From Hydrogenophilales bacterium (lineage in GTDB: Bacteria > Pseudomonadota > Gammaproteobacteria > Burkholderiales > Thiobacillaceae), in assembly GCA_016719465.1 (NCBI GenBank), contig JADJYY010000005.1:1-64000 (forward strand): DNA of 64,000 nucleotides, read 5' to 3'. This document shows, piece by piece, positions 1 through 8,150 of this stretch (the stretch's first letter is position 1; each line of letters starts with the position of its first letter). The notes beneath the pieces are model-generated. The model did no database searches and was not told the DNA's origin. It saw only the letters and a list, made by a program, of their open reading frames with translations. A program made the position numbers and the translations under genes.

Positions 1-63
1 GTAATTGATGACTTTTCCGGCGGCGCGCGCGGCCTTTACCGCTATGTTGAGCATCGGGTGCAT
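1..63 (-). CDS. suhB: Inositol-1-monophosphatase, N-terminal fragment
   Basis: Only the first 21 codons are inside the window; the gene runs off the left edge. The minus strand reads MHPMLNIAVKAARAAGKVIN, which matches the usual start of SuhB-type inositol monophosphatases (family knowledge). The gene is divergent from trmJ, and the two starts overlap or lie within about 40 bases of each other. A suhB/trmJ divergent pair is common in betaproteobacteria. The catalytic part is outside the window, so the call rests on the N-terminus and the neighbour. Confidence 0.75.
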   Translation of the reverse strand, partial: MHPMLNIAVKAARAAGKVINY

Positions 64-839
64 GATTTTCCAAAGAGCATTGAATTCAGGCCGGATTTTA
101 CCTTGAACGCCGACTCCCCACTCCCGAAAGTCCGTATCGTGCTGGTGGAAACCAGCCATCCCGGCAACCTGGGCGCCGTCGCCCGGGCCATGAAGGTCAT
201 GGGGCTGTCGGACCTGGCCCTGGTCAATCCCCAATGCGCCATCGACGACGAAGCCCGCGCCCGCGCCTCCGGCGCGGCGGACGTGCTGGAATCGGCGCGG
301 ATCTTCACCTCCCTGGATGCCGCCCTGGCCGACGCCGTGCTGGTCGCCGCCTGCACCTCGCGCCGGCGCGACTTGCCGCATCCCGCCTTCACGCCGCGCC
401 AGGCCGCGCCGGAAATCCTCGGGCTGGCCCGGGGCGGGCCTGTGGCGGTGGTGTTCGGCTCGGAGACTTTCGGGTTGTCCAACGAGCAACTCATGAAGTG
501 CCGCTGGCTCATCAACATCCCCGCCAATCCCGACTACGCCTCCCTCAATCTTGGCGCCGCCGTGCAGGTGCTGGCCTATGAACTGCGCGCCACCCTGGAA
601 GACGCGGTGCTGCCCCTGCCGCGATTCGACCCGCGAGCCATGAAGCCCAGGAAGCCCTGCTGACGGAAATGGAAAAGGCGCTGGTGGAAGTCGGCTTCCA
701 CGACCCCGCCAATCCCAGGCGCCTGATGCCGCGCCTGCGCCGATTCTTCGCCAAGGCGGGCCTGGAGAAGGAGGAAGTGGCGATCTGGCGGGGCATCATC
801 GCCGCGATGAAAAGTCCGAATCCCGGTCGTAGAAATTGA
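58..839 (+). CDS. trmJ: tRNA (cytidine/uridine-2'-O-)-methyltransferase TrmJ, frameshifted near the 3' end
   Basis: SPOUT methyltransferase that methylates the 2'-O of position 32 in tRNAs. The N-terminal part has the family opening VRIVLVETSHPGNLGAVARA and the knot motifs VVFGSETFGLSNEQL and NIPANPDYASLNLGAAVQVL. The reading frame hits a stop at 661. The expected C-terminal helices (EKALVEVGFHDPANPRRLMP) continue in the next frame up to a stop at 837-839. One missing base between about 620 and 637 would repair it, so this is either a real mutation or a sequence error. The start is uncertain: GTG at 58 overlaps suhB, and TTG at 103 is just before the conserved core. Confidence 0.85.
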
Positions 840-897
840 CCAGACTGGTCGGGAATTGCATACTTCGGTGTCCGATTAATTACTTCTTAATATTCCA

Positions 898-1647
898 ATG
901 TTCGCCAGACTGCGGGAAGACATCCGCATCGTGTTCGACCGGGACCCGGCGGCGCGCACCTTCTTCGAGGTGCTGACCACCTATCCCGGCCTGCACGCCA
1001 TCCTCTGGCACCGCTTTTCCCATGGCCTGTGGAACCTGGACCTGAAATGGCTGGCTCGTCTGTCCAGCACCCTGGCCCGCTGGATGACGGGCATCGAGAT
1101 CCATCCCGGCGCGAAGCTGGGCCGCCGGGTGTTCATCGACCACGGCATGGGCGTGGTGGTGGGCGAGACCGCCGAGATCGGCGACGACTGCACCCTGTAC
1201 CACGGCGTCACCCTGGGCGGTACTTCATGGCGGAAAGGCAAGCGCCATCCCACCCTGGAGGCGGGCGTCATCGTCGGCGCCGGCGCCAAGATCCTGGGGC
1301 CGATCACCCTGGGCGCGGGCGCCAAGGTGGGATCCAACGCGGTGGTGGTGAAGGACGTGCCGGCGGGCGCCACGGCCATCGGCATTCCCGCCCGCATCCT
1401 GGATGAGGAGCAGCATCGGGCGCGGGAGGAGGTGGCCAACAAGCTGGGTTTCTCCGCCTATGCCGTATCCAGCGACATGAACGATCCGATGGTGAAGGCC
1501 ATCCACGGCCTCATCGACCATTCCGCCAATACCGACCAGCGCATCGAATGGATCGTGGCCGAGCTCAAGCGCCTGGGCGGGCAGCCCGAAACCCCCAAGC
1601 CCGACGATCATTTCGATGCCGCCTCGTTGAACAAACTGGTGGATTGA
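898..1647 (+). CDS. cysE: Serine O-acetyltransferase
   Basis: Transfers acetyl from acetyl-CoA to L-serine to give O-acetylserine, the direct precursor of cysteine. The 249-residue protein has the N-terminal helical region followed by a left-handed beta-helix of hexapeptide repeats (about residues 65-165) with the signature DHGMGVVVGETAEIGDD and the catalytic His-Asp pair typical of the family. It lies just upstream of iscR in the same direction. This fits because IscS takes its sulfur from cysteine; a cysE copy beside an isc cluster is also known from Azotobacter. It probably has its own transcript, since an IscR-type promoter lies between the two genes. Confidence 0.95.
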   Translation: MFARLREDIRIVFDRDPAARTFFEVLTTYPGLHAILWHRFSHGLWNLDLKWLARLSSTLARWMTGIEIHPGAKLGRRVFIDHGMGVVVGETAEIGDDCTLYHGVTLGGTSWRKGKRHPTLEAGVIVGAGAKILGPITLGAGAKVGSNAVVVKDVPAGATAIGIPARILDEEQHRAREEVANKLGFSAYAVSSDMNDPMVKAIHGLIDHSANTDQRIEWIVAELKRLGGQPETPKPDDHFDAASLNKLVD

Positions 1648-1663
1648 CGGTCTTGAAAAATGA

Positions 1664-1696
1664 ATAGTTGACCAAAATAATCAGGATTAGTAGAGT
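1664..1696 (+). promoter_or_regulatory. iscR promoter with an IscR-like operator
   Basis: TTGACC at 1668-1673 and TAGAGT at 1691-1696 form a -35/-10 pair with a 17-base spacer, 34 bases before iscR. The stretch 1664-1687 (ATAGTTGACCAAAATAATCA and the next bases) resembles the type 1 IscR operator, which in known isc operons overlaps the promoter so that holo-IscR represses it. The match to the operator consensus was judged by eye. Confidence 0.6.
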
Positions 1697-1729
1697 GTCG
1701 GCAACCCCATTTGAAAAGCGAGGCACATC

Positions 1730-2215
1730 ATGCGGCTGACCACCAAAGGACGTTTTGCGGTAACGGCGATGATCGACCTGGGCATGCGCCATCAGCGCGG
1801 TCCCGTCACGCTGGCCGGCATCAGCGACCGGCAGCGGATTTCCCTGTCCTACCTGGAGCAGCTGTTCGGACGCCTGCGCCGGCAGGGCATCGTCGACAGC
1901 GTGCGCGGCCCCGGCGGCGGCTACACCCTGGCCCGGCCCATGAACCAGATTTCCGTGGCGGACATCATCCGCGCCGTGGATGAGCCCATCGACGCCACCC
2001 AGTGCGGCGGCCTGGGCAATTGCCACGACGATCGGGAGTGCATGACCCACGACCTGTGGATGAGCCTGAATGCCCGCATCTACGACTACCTGGATTCCGT
2101 GCACCTGGCGGACCTGGTGCAGCAGCAACTCGACAAGCCGGCCGATGCCAGCACCGGCCACAAGCACGAAACCAGGCGCGTGGTGGGTTCCGCCGAACTC
2201 AAGGTCGCGCTTTGA
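1730..2215 (+). CDS. iscR: Rrf2-family iron-sulfur regulator IscR
   Basis: Transcription regulator of the isc operon that senses iron-sulfur status through a [2Fe-2S] cluster. The 161-residue protein has an N-terminal winged helix beginning MRLTTKGRFAVTAMIDL, and cluster ligands Cys92, Cys98, Cys104 and His107 at the same positions as in E. coli IscR. Residues 55-67 (VDSVRGPGGGYTL) are the family's wing motif. It is the first gene of the isc operon and 28 bases before iscS. It is likely autoregulated through the upstream operator. Confidence 0.96.
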   Translation: MRLTTKGRFAVTAMIDLGMRHQRGPVTLAGISDRQRISLSYLEQLFGRLRRQGIVDSVRGPGGGYTLARPMNQISVADIIRAVDEPIDATQCGGLGNCHDDRECMTHDLWMSLNARIYDYLDSVHLADLVQQQLDKPADASTGHKHETRRVVGSAELKVAL

Positions 2216-2243
2216 CGCAACGCCCAATGGCTGACGGAGCAAG

Positions 2244-3458
2244 ATGATGGTCAAGACCCCGATCTACCTGGACTACTCGGCCACCACTCCGGTGGACCCG
2301 CGTGTGGCCGCGAAGATGATTCCCTATCTGACCGAGATGTTCGGCAACCCGGCTTCCCGTTCCCACGTGTTTGGCTGGGACGCGGACAAGGCCGTGGAAG
2401 AGGCGCGCGGCCACGTGGCCGCGCTGGTCAACGCCGACCCCAAGGAAATCGTCTGGACCTCCGGCGCCACCGAGTCCAACAACCTGGCCATCAAGGGCGT
2501 GGCCCACTTCTATCACGGCAAGGGCAAGCACCTGATCACGGTCAAGACCGAGCACAAGGCGGTGCTGGACACCTGCCGGGAACTGGAGCGGGAAGGCTTC
2601 GAGGTGACCTACCTGGGCGTCCAGCCCAACGGCCTTATCGACCTGGAAGAGTTGAAGGCGGCCATGCGCCCGGACACCATCCTGGTTTCCGTGATGTTCG
2701 TGAACAACGAGATCGGCGTGATCCAGGACATCCCGGCCATCGGCGAACTGTGCCGTTCCAGGGGCGTGCTGTTCCACGTGGATGCCGCCCAGGCCACCGG
2801 CAAGGTGGAAATCGACCTGTCCAGGCTCAAGGTCGATCTGATGTCCTTCTCCGCCCACAAGACCTACGGCCCCAAGGGCATCGGCGCCCTCTACGTGCGG
2901 CGCAAGCCGCGGGTGCGCCTGGAAGCCCAGATGCACGGCGGCGGCCATGAGCGCGGCATGCGTTCCGGCACCCTGGCCACCCACCAGATCGTCGGCATGG
3001 GCGAAGCCTTCCGCATCGCCAGGCTGGAGATGGGCGCCGAGACCGAGCGCATCCGTTCCTTGCGCGACAAGTTGTGGAAAGGCCTGCAGGACATCGAGGA
3101 AGTTCACCTGAACGGCGACTTCGAGCGGCGCATCGCCGGCAACCTCAACGTGAGCTTCAACTTCGTCGAGGGCGAGAGCCTGATCATGGCCATCAAGGAC
3201 CTGGCCGTGTCCTCCGGCTCCGCCTGCACCTCCGCCAGCCTGGAGCCGTCCTACGTGCTCAAGGCCCTGGGCCGCAACGACGAACTGGCCCACAGCTCGA
3301 TCCGCTTCACCATCGGCCGCTTCACCACCGAGGAAGAGATCGACTACACCATCAAGCTGCTGCACGAGAAGATTGGCAAGCTGCGCGACATGTCCCCCCT
3401 GTGGGAAATGTACAAGGACGGCATCGATCTCGATTCCGTGCAGTGGGCGGCCCATTGA
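2244..3458 (+). CDS. iscS: Cysteine desulfurase IscS
   Basis: PLP enzyme that removes sulfur from cysteine and passes the persulfide to IscU and to tRNA thiolation enzymes. Full length at 404 residues. Lys206 in SFSAHKTYGPKG is the PLP Schiff-base lysine, and Cys328 in SSGSACTSASLEPS is the persulfide-carrying cysteine; both are at the E. coli positions. The C-terminus DGIDLDSVQWAAH is the usual IscU-docking tail. It is the second gene of the isc operon. Two ATG codons open the frame (2244 and 2247). Confidence 0.97.
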   Translation: MMVKTPIYLDYSATTPVDPRVAAKMIPYLTEMFGNPASRSHVFGWDADKAVEEARGHVAALVNADPKEIVWTSGATESNNLAIKGVAHFYHGKGKHLITVKTEHKAVLDTCRELEREGFEVTYLGVQPNGLIDLEELKAAMRPDTILVSVMFVNNEIGVIQDIPAIGELCRSRGVLFHVDAAQATGKVEIDLSRLKVDLMSFSAHKTYGPKGIGALYVRRKPRVRLEAQMHGGGHERGMRSGTLATHQIVGMGEAFRIARLEMGAETERIRSLRDKLWKGLQDIEEVHLNGDFERRIAGNLNVSFNFVEGESLIMAIKDLAVSSGSACTSASLEPSYVLKALGRNDELAHSSIRFTIGRFTTEEEIDYTIKLLHEKIGKLRDMSPLWEMYKDGIDLDSVQWAAH

Positions 3459-3463
3459 TTGAT

Positions 3464-3545
3464 TCGGGAAACGGGAAAAGGGAAATGGGAAACGCAAGGG
3501 CAAAGGATCTTCACCCGGTTGACACGTTTCCCTTTCCCCCTTCAC
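3464..3545. repeat. Word-repeat hairpin in the iscS-iscU gap (copy 1)
   Basis: The left arm is built from repeats of GGGAAAC-like words and the right arm from GTTTCCC-like words, so the element can fold on itself. It fills nearly all of the gap between iscS and iscU. Related copies fill the iscA-hscB and hscB-hscA gaps. Confidence 0.8.
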
Positions 3546-3566
3546 TCGCGACGCAAGGAGCAAAAA

Positions 3567-3998
3567 ATGTCATACAGCACGAAAGTCCTGGACCACTACG
3601 AGAATCCCCGCAACGTGGGTGCCTTCGACAAGAACGACGACGGCGTCGGCACCGGCATGGTGGGCGCGCCGGCCTGCGGCGACGTGATGAAGCTGCAGAT
3701 CCGGGTCAACGAGCAAGGCATCATCGAGGACGCCAAGTTCAAGACCTACGGCTGCGGTTCAGCCATCGCCTCGTCTTCCCTGGTGACCGAGTGGGTCAAG
3801 GGCAAGACCCTGGACGAAGCCATGGCCTTGAAGAACACCCAGATCGCCGAGGAACTGGCCCTGCCGCCGGTGAAGATCCATTGCTCCATCCTGGCCGAGG
3901 ACGCCATCAAGGCGGCCGTGGCGGATTACAAGCAGAAGCACGGAAACATGGCCGGCAGCGAGGAATACACCGCCTGCCATCCGCCGGTTACCGCATAA
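3567..3998 (+). CDS. iscU: Iron-sulfur scaffold protein IscU
   Basis: Scaffold on which IscS-derived sulfur and iron are assembled before transfer by HscA/HscB. 143 residues. Conserved ligands are Cys37, Asp39, Cys63, His105 and Cys106, and the LPPVK motif recognised by HscA is at residues 99-103. The start at ATG 3567 follows AAGGAG with good spacing and gives the usual MSYSTKVLDHYENPRNVG. The tail after residue 125 (ending EEYTACHPPVTA) is about 15 residues longer than in E. coli. Confidence 0.97.
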   Translation: MSYSTKVLDHYENPRNVGAFDKNDDGVGTGMVGAPACGDVMKLQIRVNEQGIIEDAKFKTYGCGSAIASSSLVTEWVKGKTLDEAMALKNTQIAEELALPPVKIHCSILAEDAIKAAVADYKQKHGNMAGSEEYTACHPPVTA

Positions 3999-4013
3999 GC
4001 AAGGAGTTTCACT

Positions 4014-4337
4014 ATGGCTGTCACCCTGTCCGAACGCGCCGCCACCCACATCAAGAACTTCCTCGCCAAGCGCGGCTCCGGCATCGGCCTGAAGCTGGGC
4101 GTGCGCACTTCCGGCTGTTCCGGCATGGCCTACAAGCTGGAATTCGTCGATGTGGAAGACCCGGAGGACACCAAGTTCGAGTGCCACGGCGTCACCGTCT
4201 ACATCGACCCCAAGAGCCTGTCCTACCTGGAAGGCACCGAGCTGGATTTCGTGCGGGAAGGCCTGAACGAGGGCTTCAAGTTCAACAACCCCAACGTGAA
4301 ATCCCAGTGCGGCTGCGGGGAATCGTTCAACGTATAA
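4014..4337 (+). CDS. iscA: A-type iron-sulfur carrier IscA
   Basis: Accepts or carries iron/clusters for delivery to apo-proteins. The 107-residue protein has the three invariant cysteines of the family: Cys35 in TSGCSGMAY, and Cys99 and Cys101 in QCGCGESF. It lies 15 bases after iscU, preceded by AAGGAG, and is followed directly by a word-repeat hairpin and then hscB. Confidence 0.96.
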   Translation: MAVTLSERAATHIKNFLAKRGSGIGLKLGVRTSGCSGMAYKLEFVDVEDPEDTKFECHGVTVYIDPKSLSYLEGTELDFVREGLNEGFKFNNPNVKSQCGCGESFNV

Positions 4338-4342
4338 ACCTG

Positions 4343-4423
4343 AAGGGGAAATGGGAAAAGTGAAAAGAGAAACGTAAAAATCCGGCGTTTCCCGTTTCCC
4401 GTTTCCCGTTTCCCGTTTCTCCC
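4343..4423. repeat. Word-repeat hairpin in the iscA-hscB gap (copy 2)
   Basis: GGGAAATGGGAAAAG words on the left face five near-perfect tandem GTTTCCC words on the right. The right arm ends one base before the hscB ATG, so the element must also carry or replace the ribosome-binding region of hscB. Same family as the copies at 3464-3545 and 4955-5042. Confidence 0.85.
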
Positions 4424-4954
4424 ATGTCCCTCGACTTCAACCGCAACCACTTCGACCTGTTCGGCCTGCCCCAGGCATTTGCCCTGGATACGGCGCGGCT
4501 GGACCAGGCCTACCGGGACATCCAGGCTGAAATCCATCCGGACAGGTTTGCTCATGCGGGCGAGTCGGAACAGCGCCTCGCCATGCAATGGGCCACCAAG
4601 GTCAACGAGGCCTACCAGACCCTGAAAAAGCCGTTTGAGCGCGCCCGCTATCTGCTGTCCTTGAATGGCGTGGATGCCATGGACGCCAGGAATACCTCCA
4701 TGCCGGCGGATTTCCTCATGCTGCAGATGGAATGGCGCGAGGCGCTGGAACAGGCCCGCGCCGGCAAGAATGAGAAGACCTTGAGGGCCCTGGAACAAAC
4801 CCTGCAAGAGCAGGCCCGGGGCATGCGCGCCGAGTTGGGCGTCTTGCTGGACGAACAGCGCGCCTACGCCCGGGCCGGTGATACCTTGCGCAAGCTTCGC
4901 TTCATGGACAAGCTCCTGGAAGAGGTCGGCGCCGCCTATGAATCGTTGGATTGA
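4424..4954 (+). CDS. hscB: J-domain co-chaperone HscB
   Basis: J-protein that brings IscU to the HscA chaperone and stimulates its ATPase. 176 residues. The J domain occupies about residues 8-78 with the HPD tripeptide at 38-40 (EIHPDRF). The C-terminal three-helix part, which binds IscU, follows. There is no purine-rich ribosome-binding site of normal quality before the ATG, because the gap is filled by the GTTTCCC repeat. Confidence 0.94.
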   Translation: MSLDFNRNHFDLFGLPQAFALDTARLDQAYRDIQAEIHPDRFAHAGESEQRLAMQWATKVNEAYQTLKKPFERARYLLSLNGVDAMDARNTSMPADFLMLQMEWREALEQARAGKNEKTLRALEQTLQEQARGMRAELGVLLDEQRAYARAGDTLRKLRFMDKLLEEVGAAYESLD

Positions 4955-5042
4955 GAAGGGGAAACGGGAAAAGGGAAACGGACAACGCGCTGATCGCAAA
5001 CCCCCCGTTTCCCTTTTCCCATTTCCCGTTTCCCGGTAAGTC
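4955..5042. repeat. Word-repeat hairpin in the hscB-hscA gap (copy 3)
   Basis: GAAGGGGAAACGGGAAAAGG on the left pairs with CGTTTCCCTTTTCCCATTTC on the right. It begins right after the hscB stop and ends two bases before hscA. It is the third copy in one operon. Confidence 0.85.
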
Positions 5043-5044
5043 CC

Positions 5045-6913
5045 ATGGCCCTCCTGCAAATTTCCGAACCCGGCCTGTCCACCGCGCCGCACCAGCACCG
5101 GCTGGCGGTGGGCATCGACCTGGGTACCACCAATTCCCTGGTCGCCACCGTGCGCAACGGCGTCGCCGTGGTGCTCAACGATGCCCACGGCCACGGCCTG
5201 CTGCCGTCCGTGGTGCGGTTTCACAAGGACGGGACCACCACCGTGGGCATCGCCGCCCAGGCCCAGGCCGCCGACGACCCCCACAACACCATCATTTCCG
5301 CCAAGCGTTTCATGGGGAGGGGCATCAAGGACATCCCGGACGCGGCCACCATGCCCTACCAGTTCGTCGACGCGCCCGGCATGGTGCAGATCAAGACGGT
5401 GGCGGGGGTGAAGAGTCCGGTGGAGGTTTCCGCCGAGATCCTGAAGACGCTCAAGGCCCGCGCCGAGGCCTCCCTGGGCGGTGACCTGGTGGGCGCCGTG
5501 ATTACCGTGCCGGCTTATTTCGACGATGCCCAGCGCCAGGCCACCAAGGATGCCGCCAAGGTCGCCGGGATCAACGTCCTGCGCCTGCTCAACGAGCCCA
5601 CCGCCGCCGCCATCGCCTACGGCCTGGACAATGCCTCCGAGGGCATCTACGCGGTCTACGACCTGGGCGGCGGCACCTTCGACATCTCCATCCTCAAGCT
5701 CACCAAGGGGGTGTTCGAGGTGCTGGCCACCAACGGCGACTCCGCCCTGGGCGGCGACGATTTCGACCGGCGAATCTATTGCTGGATCCTGGAGAAGGCC
5801 GGCCTGCACGCCATCGACGACCACGACAAGACCCTGCTCATGGCCCGCGCCCGGGAAGCCAAGGAAACCCTGTCCGAACACGCCCAGGCCAAGATCACCG
5901 CCGTGCTCACCAGCGGCGAGGTGGTGGACCAGAGCCTGAGCGAGGATGGCTTCAACGAGATGACCGCCAGCCTGGTCAACAAGACCCTGGCGCCCTGCCG
6001 CAAGGCCCTGCGCGACGCCGGCCTGGACGCCTCGGAGGTGAAGGGCGTGGTCATGGTGGGCGGTTCCACCCGGGTGCCGCGCATCCAGGCCGCCGTGGGC
6101 GAGTTCTTCGGCCAGACCCCCCTCACCAACCTGGACCCGGACAAGGTGGTGGCCCTGGGCGCCGCCATCCAGGCCAACGTGCTGGCCGGCAACAAGAGCG
6201 GCGATGACTGGCTGCTGCTGGACGTGGTGCCTTTGTCCCTGGGCCTGGAAACCATGGGCGGCCTCACCGAGAAGATCATCCCGCGCAACGCCACCATCCC
6301 CACCGCCCGCGCCCAGGAATTCACCACCTACAAGGACGGCCAGACCGCCATGAGCATCCACGTGGTGCAGGGCGAGCGGGAACTGGTGTCCGACTGCCGC
6401 AGCCTGGCCCGCTTCGAACTGCGCGGCATCCCGCCCATGGTGGCCGGGGCGGCGCGCATCCGCGTCACCTTCCAGGTGGACGCCGATGGCCTGCTCTCGG
6501 TGACCGCCCGGGAAATGGGCACCGGCGTCGAATCCCACATCGCCGTGAAGCCCTCCTACGGCCTCACCGACGACGAAGTGGCGACCATGCTGCGCGACTC
6601 CTACGCCCACGCCCAGGACGACATGACGGCGCGCAACCTGGCCGAGGCCAGGGTGGACGGCCAGCGCCTGCTGGAAGCCACCGAAGCCGCCCTGGCCGAG
6701 AACGGCGAGGCGCTGCTGTCGCCCGCGGAACGGGCCGTCGTGGAAAAACAGATCGCCGACCTCAGAACCGTCCTGCAAGGGGGCGACCTCGCCGCCGTCA
6801 AGCGCGCCACCGAGGCCCTCAACCACGGCACCGTGGAGTTCGCCGCCAGGCGCATGGATATCAGCGTCAGAAAAGCCCTCACCGGCCATCGCCTGGACGA
6901 ACTGGAAATCTGA
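5045..6913 (+). CDS. hscA: Specialised Hsp70 chaperone HscA
   Basis: ATP-driven chaperone that binds the LPPVK motif of IscU and helps release the cluster. 622 residues, normal for HscA. The nucleotide-binding domain shows GIDLGTTNSLVA near residue 24, VYDLGGGTFDIS and VVMVGGSTRVPRIQ. The substrate-binding domain begins about residue 395 and contains the LSLGLETMGGL segment. The C-terminal lid is helical. It is followed by fdx after a 57-base gap. Confidence 0.96.
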   Translation: MALLQISEPGLSTAPHQHRLAVGIDLGTTNSLVATVRNGVAVVLNDAHGHGLLPSVVRFHKDGTTTVGIAAQAQAADDPHNTIISAKRFMGRGIKDIPDAATMPYQFVDAPGMVQIKTVAGVKSPVEVSAEILKTLKARAEASLGGDLVGAVITVPAYFDDAQRQATKDAAKVAGINVLRLLNEPTAAAIAYGLDNASEGIYAVYDLGGGTFDISILKLTKGVFEVLATNGDSALGGDDFDRRIYCWILEKAGLHAIDDHDKTLLMARAREAKETLSEHAQAKITAVLTSGEVVDQSLSEDGFNEMTASLVNKTLAPCRKALRDAGLDASEVKGVVMVGGSTRVPRIQAAVGEFFGQTPLTNLDPDKVVALGAAIQANVLAGNKSGDDWLLLDVVPLSLGLETMGGLTEKIIPRNATIPTARAQEFTTYKDGQTAMSIHVVQGERELVSDCRSLARFELRGIPPMVAGAARIRVTFQVDADGLLSVTAREMGTGVESHIAVKPSYGLTDDEVATMLRDSYAHAQDDMTARNLAEARVDGQRLLEATEAALAENGEALLSPAERAVVEKQIADLRTVLQGGDLAAVKRATEALNHGTVEFAARRMDISVRKALTGHRLDELEI

Positions 6914-6970
6914 CATGCTCCGGCTTCGCCGCAACCCGCAACCGAACAAGGCCCGACTACGGGAAGCATC

Positions 6971-7309
6971 ATGCCCCAACTGATCGTCCTGCCCCATGTG
7001 GAACTCTGCCCGGACGGCGCCGTCATCGATGCCCAGAAGGGCGTCTCCATCTGCGACACCCTGCTGGAGAACGGCATCGAGATCGAACATGCCTGCGAGA
7101 AATCCTGCGCCTGCACCACCTGCCACGTGGTGGTGCGGGAGGGTTTCGACAGCCTGTCCGAGGCCACCGAACTGGAAGACGACCTGCTCGACAAGGCCTG
7201 GGGCCTGGAGCCCACCTCCCGGCTGTCCTGCCAGGCCCTCATGGGCAAGGAGGACGTGGTGGTGGAAATCCCGAAATACACCATCAACATGGTGAAGGAA
7301 GGACACTAA
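6971..7309 (+). CDS. fdx: ISC-system [2Fe-2S] ferredoxin
   Basis: Adrenodoxin-type ferredoxin that supplies electrons for cluster assembly. 112 residues with the four ligands Cys42, Cys48, Cys51 and Cys87, exactly as in E. coli Fdx (HACEKSCACTTCHVVV; LSCQAL). Cys46 is an additional cysteine also present in E. coli. The start at ATG 6971 gives the usual MPQLIVLPH. Confidence 0.96.
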   Translation: MPQLIVLPHVELCPDGAVIDAQKGVSICDTLLENGIEIEHACEKSCACTTCHVVVREGFDSLSEATELEDDLLDKAWGLEPTSRLSCQALMGKEDVVVEIPKYTINMVKEGH

Positions 7310-7315
7310 AACAAA

Positions 7316-7392
7316 GTTGGCGGTTGTCAGTCGGCAGTAGGCAGTAAAAGCTCATGTCTGATTGCCGTCGCTGACGACCGCGAACCGCCAAC
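7316..7392. repeat. Long imperfect hairpin in the fdx-iscX gap
   Basis: GTTGGCGGTTGTCAGTCGGC at the left is mirrored by GACCGCGAACCGCCAAC at the right. Inside are repeats of the word GTCGGCAGT / GGCAGT. It has the same architecture as the GGGAAAC hairpins but a different word. Confidence 0.7.
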
Positions 7393-7404
7393 TGGAGACT
7401 TGGT

Positions 7405-7599
7405 ATGAAATGGATCGACACCCTGGACATCGCCATCGCCCTGGCCGAGCACCATCCCGACGTGGACCCGCGCTACGTGCGCTTTACCGACCTGCATCGC
7501 TGGGTGATGGAATTGCCCGATTTCGCCGACGACGCCAACCGCTCCGGCGAGAAGATCCTGGAAGCCATCCAGCAGGCCTGGATCGAGGAAATGGATTGA
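7405..7599 (+). CDS. iscX: Iron-sulfur assembly protein IscX
   Basis: Small acidic protein that binds IscS and modulates sulfur delivery and may act as an iron adaptor. 64 residues, the normal length, with the family core DVDPRYVRFTDLHRWVMELP and the C-terminal AIQQAWIEE. It is the last gene of the isc operon and its stop overlaps the likely TTG start of the next gene. Confidence 0.95.
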   Translation: MKWIDTLDIAIALAEHHPDVDPRYVRFTDLHRWVMELPDFADDANRSGEKILEAIQQAWIEEMD

Positions 7600-8150
7600 A
7601 CCTGGCTCCCATCGTCGCCGGGCTGCTGGCCTGGACCCTCGCGTTTCCAAGCGTGGCCGCGCCGCCGGCCGAGAAGTTCGCCTTCAAGGGCATCGAACTG
7701 GGGTCCGGCATCGCCGCCGTCGCCAGCAACCCCAAGTACGAATGCCGCACCGCCAGCGCCCCGGCGGCGGACACCATCTGCGGCCTGCGTCCCAGGGAAA
7801 AGGAAACCATCGCCGGGGCGCCGGTCCGGTCGCTGTTCTTCTTCTATTACGACGGCAAGCTGACCAGCCTCAGCATCCATCTGGAAGAAAAACACTTCGC
7901 CACGGTGACCGCGGCCCTGCGCGGCAAGTACGGCGAAGCGCCGTCCCGGGTGGAAACCATCCGCAATCTGAAGGGTGTGAGCTTCGAGAACCGGACCCAC
8001 ACCTGGAAAACCCCCACGGAAACCCTCACCGCCCAGCGCTATGCCGGCCGCGTCGACCAGTCCGTCATCCGCTATGCCGCCGATGACGTCATCCGCCGTA
8101 TCGAGGAGCGCCGCGCCGCCGTGGTGAAGGATCCGAGCAAGGATCTTTAG
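7596..8150 (+). CDS. Secreted protein of unknown function
   Basis: 184 residues if translation starts at TTG 7596, which overlaps the iscX stop by three bases. That start gives a clean signal peptide (MNLAPIVAGLLAWTLAFPSV) with likely cleavage after VAA. The rest is a single small domain with two cysteines (about residues 49 and 65) and a charged C-terminus (RRIEERRAAVVKDPSKDL). I do not recognise the family. The overlap suggests translational coupling to iscX, but a role in iron-sulfur assembly would be a guess because the protein is exported. Confidence 0.7.
   Translation: MNLAPIVAGLLAWTLAFPSVAAPPAEKFAFKGIELGSGIAAVASNPKYECRTASAPAADTICGLRPREKETIAGAPVRSLFFFYYDGKLTSLSIHLEEKHFATVTAALRGKYGEAPSRVETIRNLKGVSFENRTHTWKTPTETLTAQRYAGRVDQSVIRYAADDVIRRIEERRAAVVKDPSKDL

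Noticed and set aside
4223..7306. A 1027-codon open frame on the minus strand across the isc genes
   Set aside because: It is the antisense shadow of iscA, hscB, hscA and fdx, whose products are clear on the plus strand; its histidine/glycine-rich composition is typical of such shadows in GC-rich DNA.
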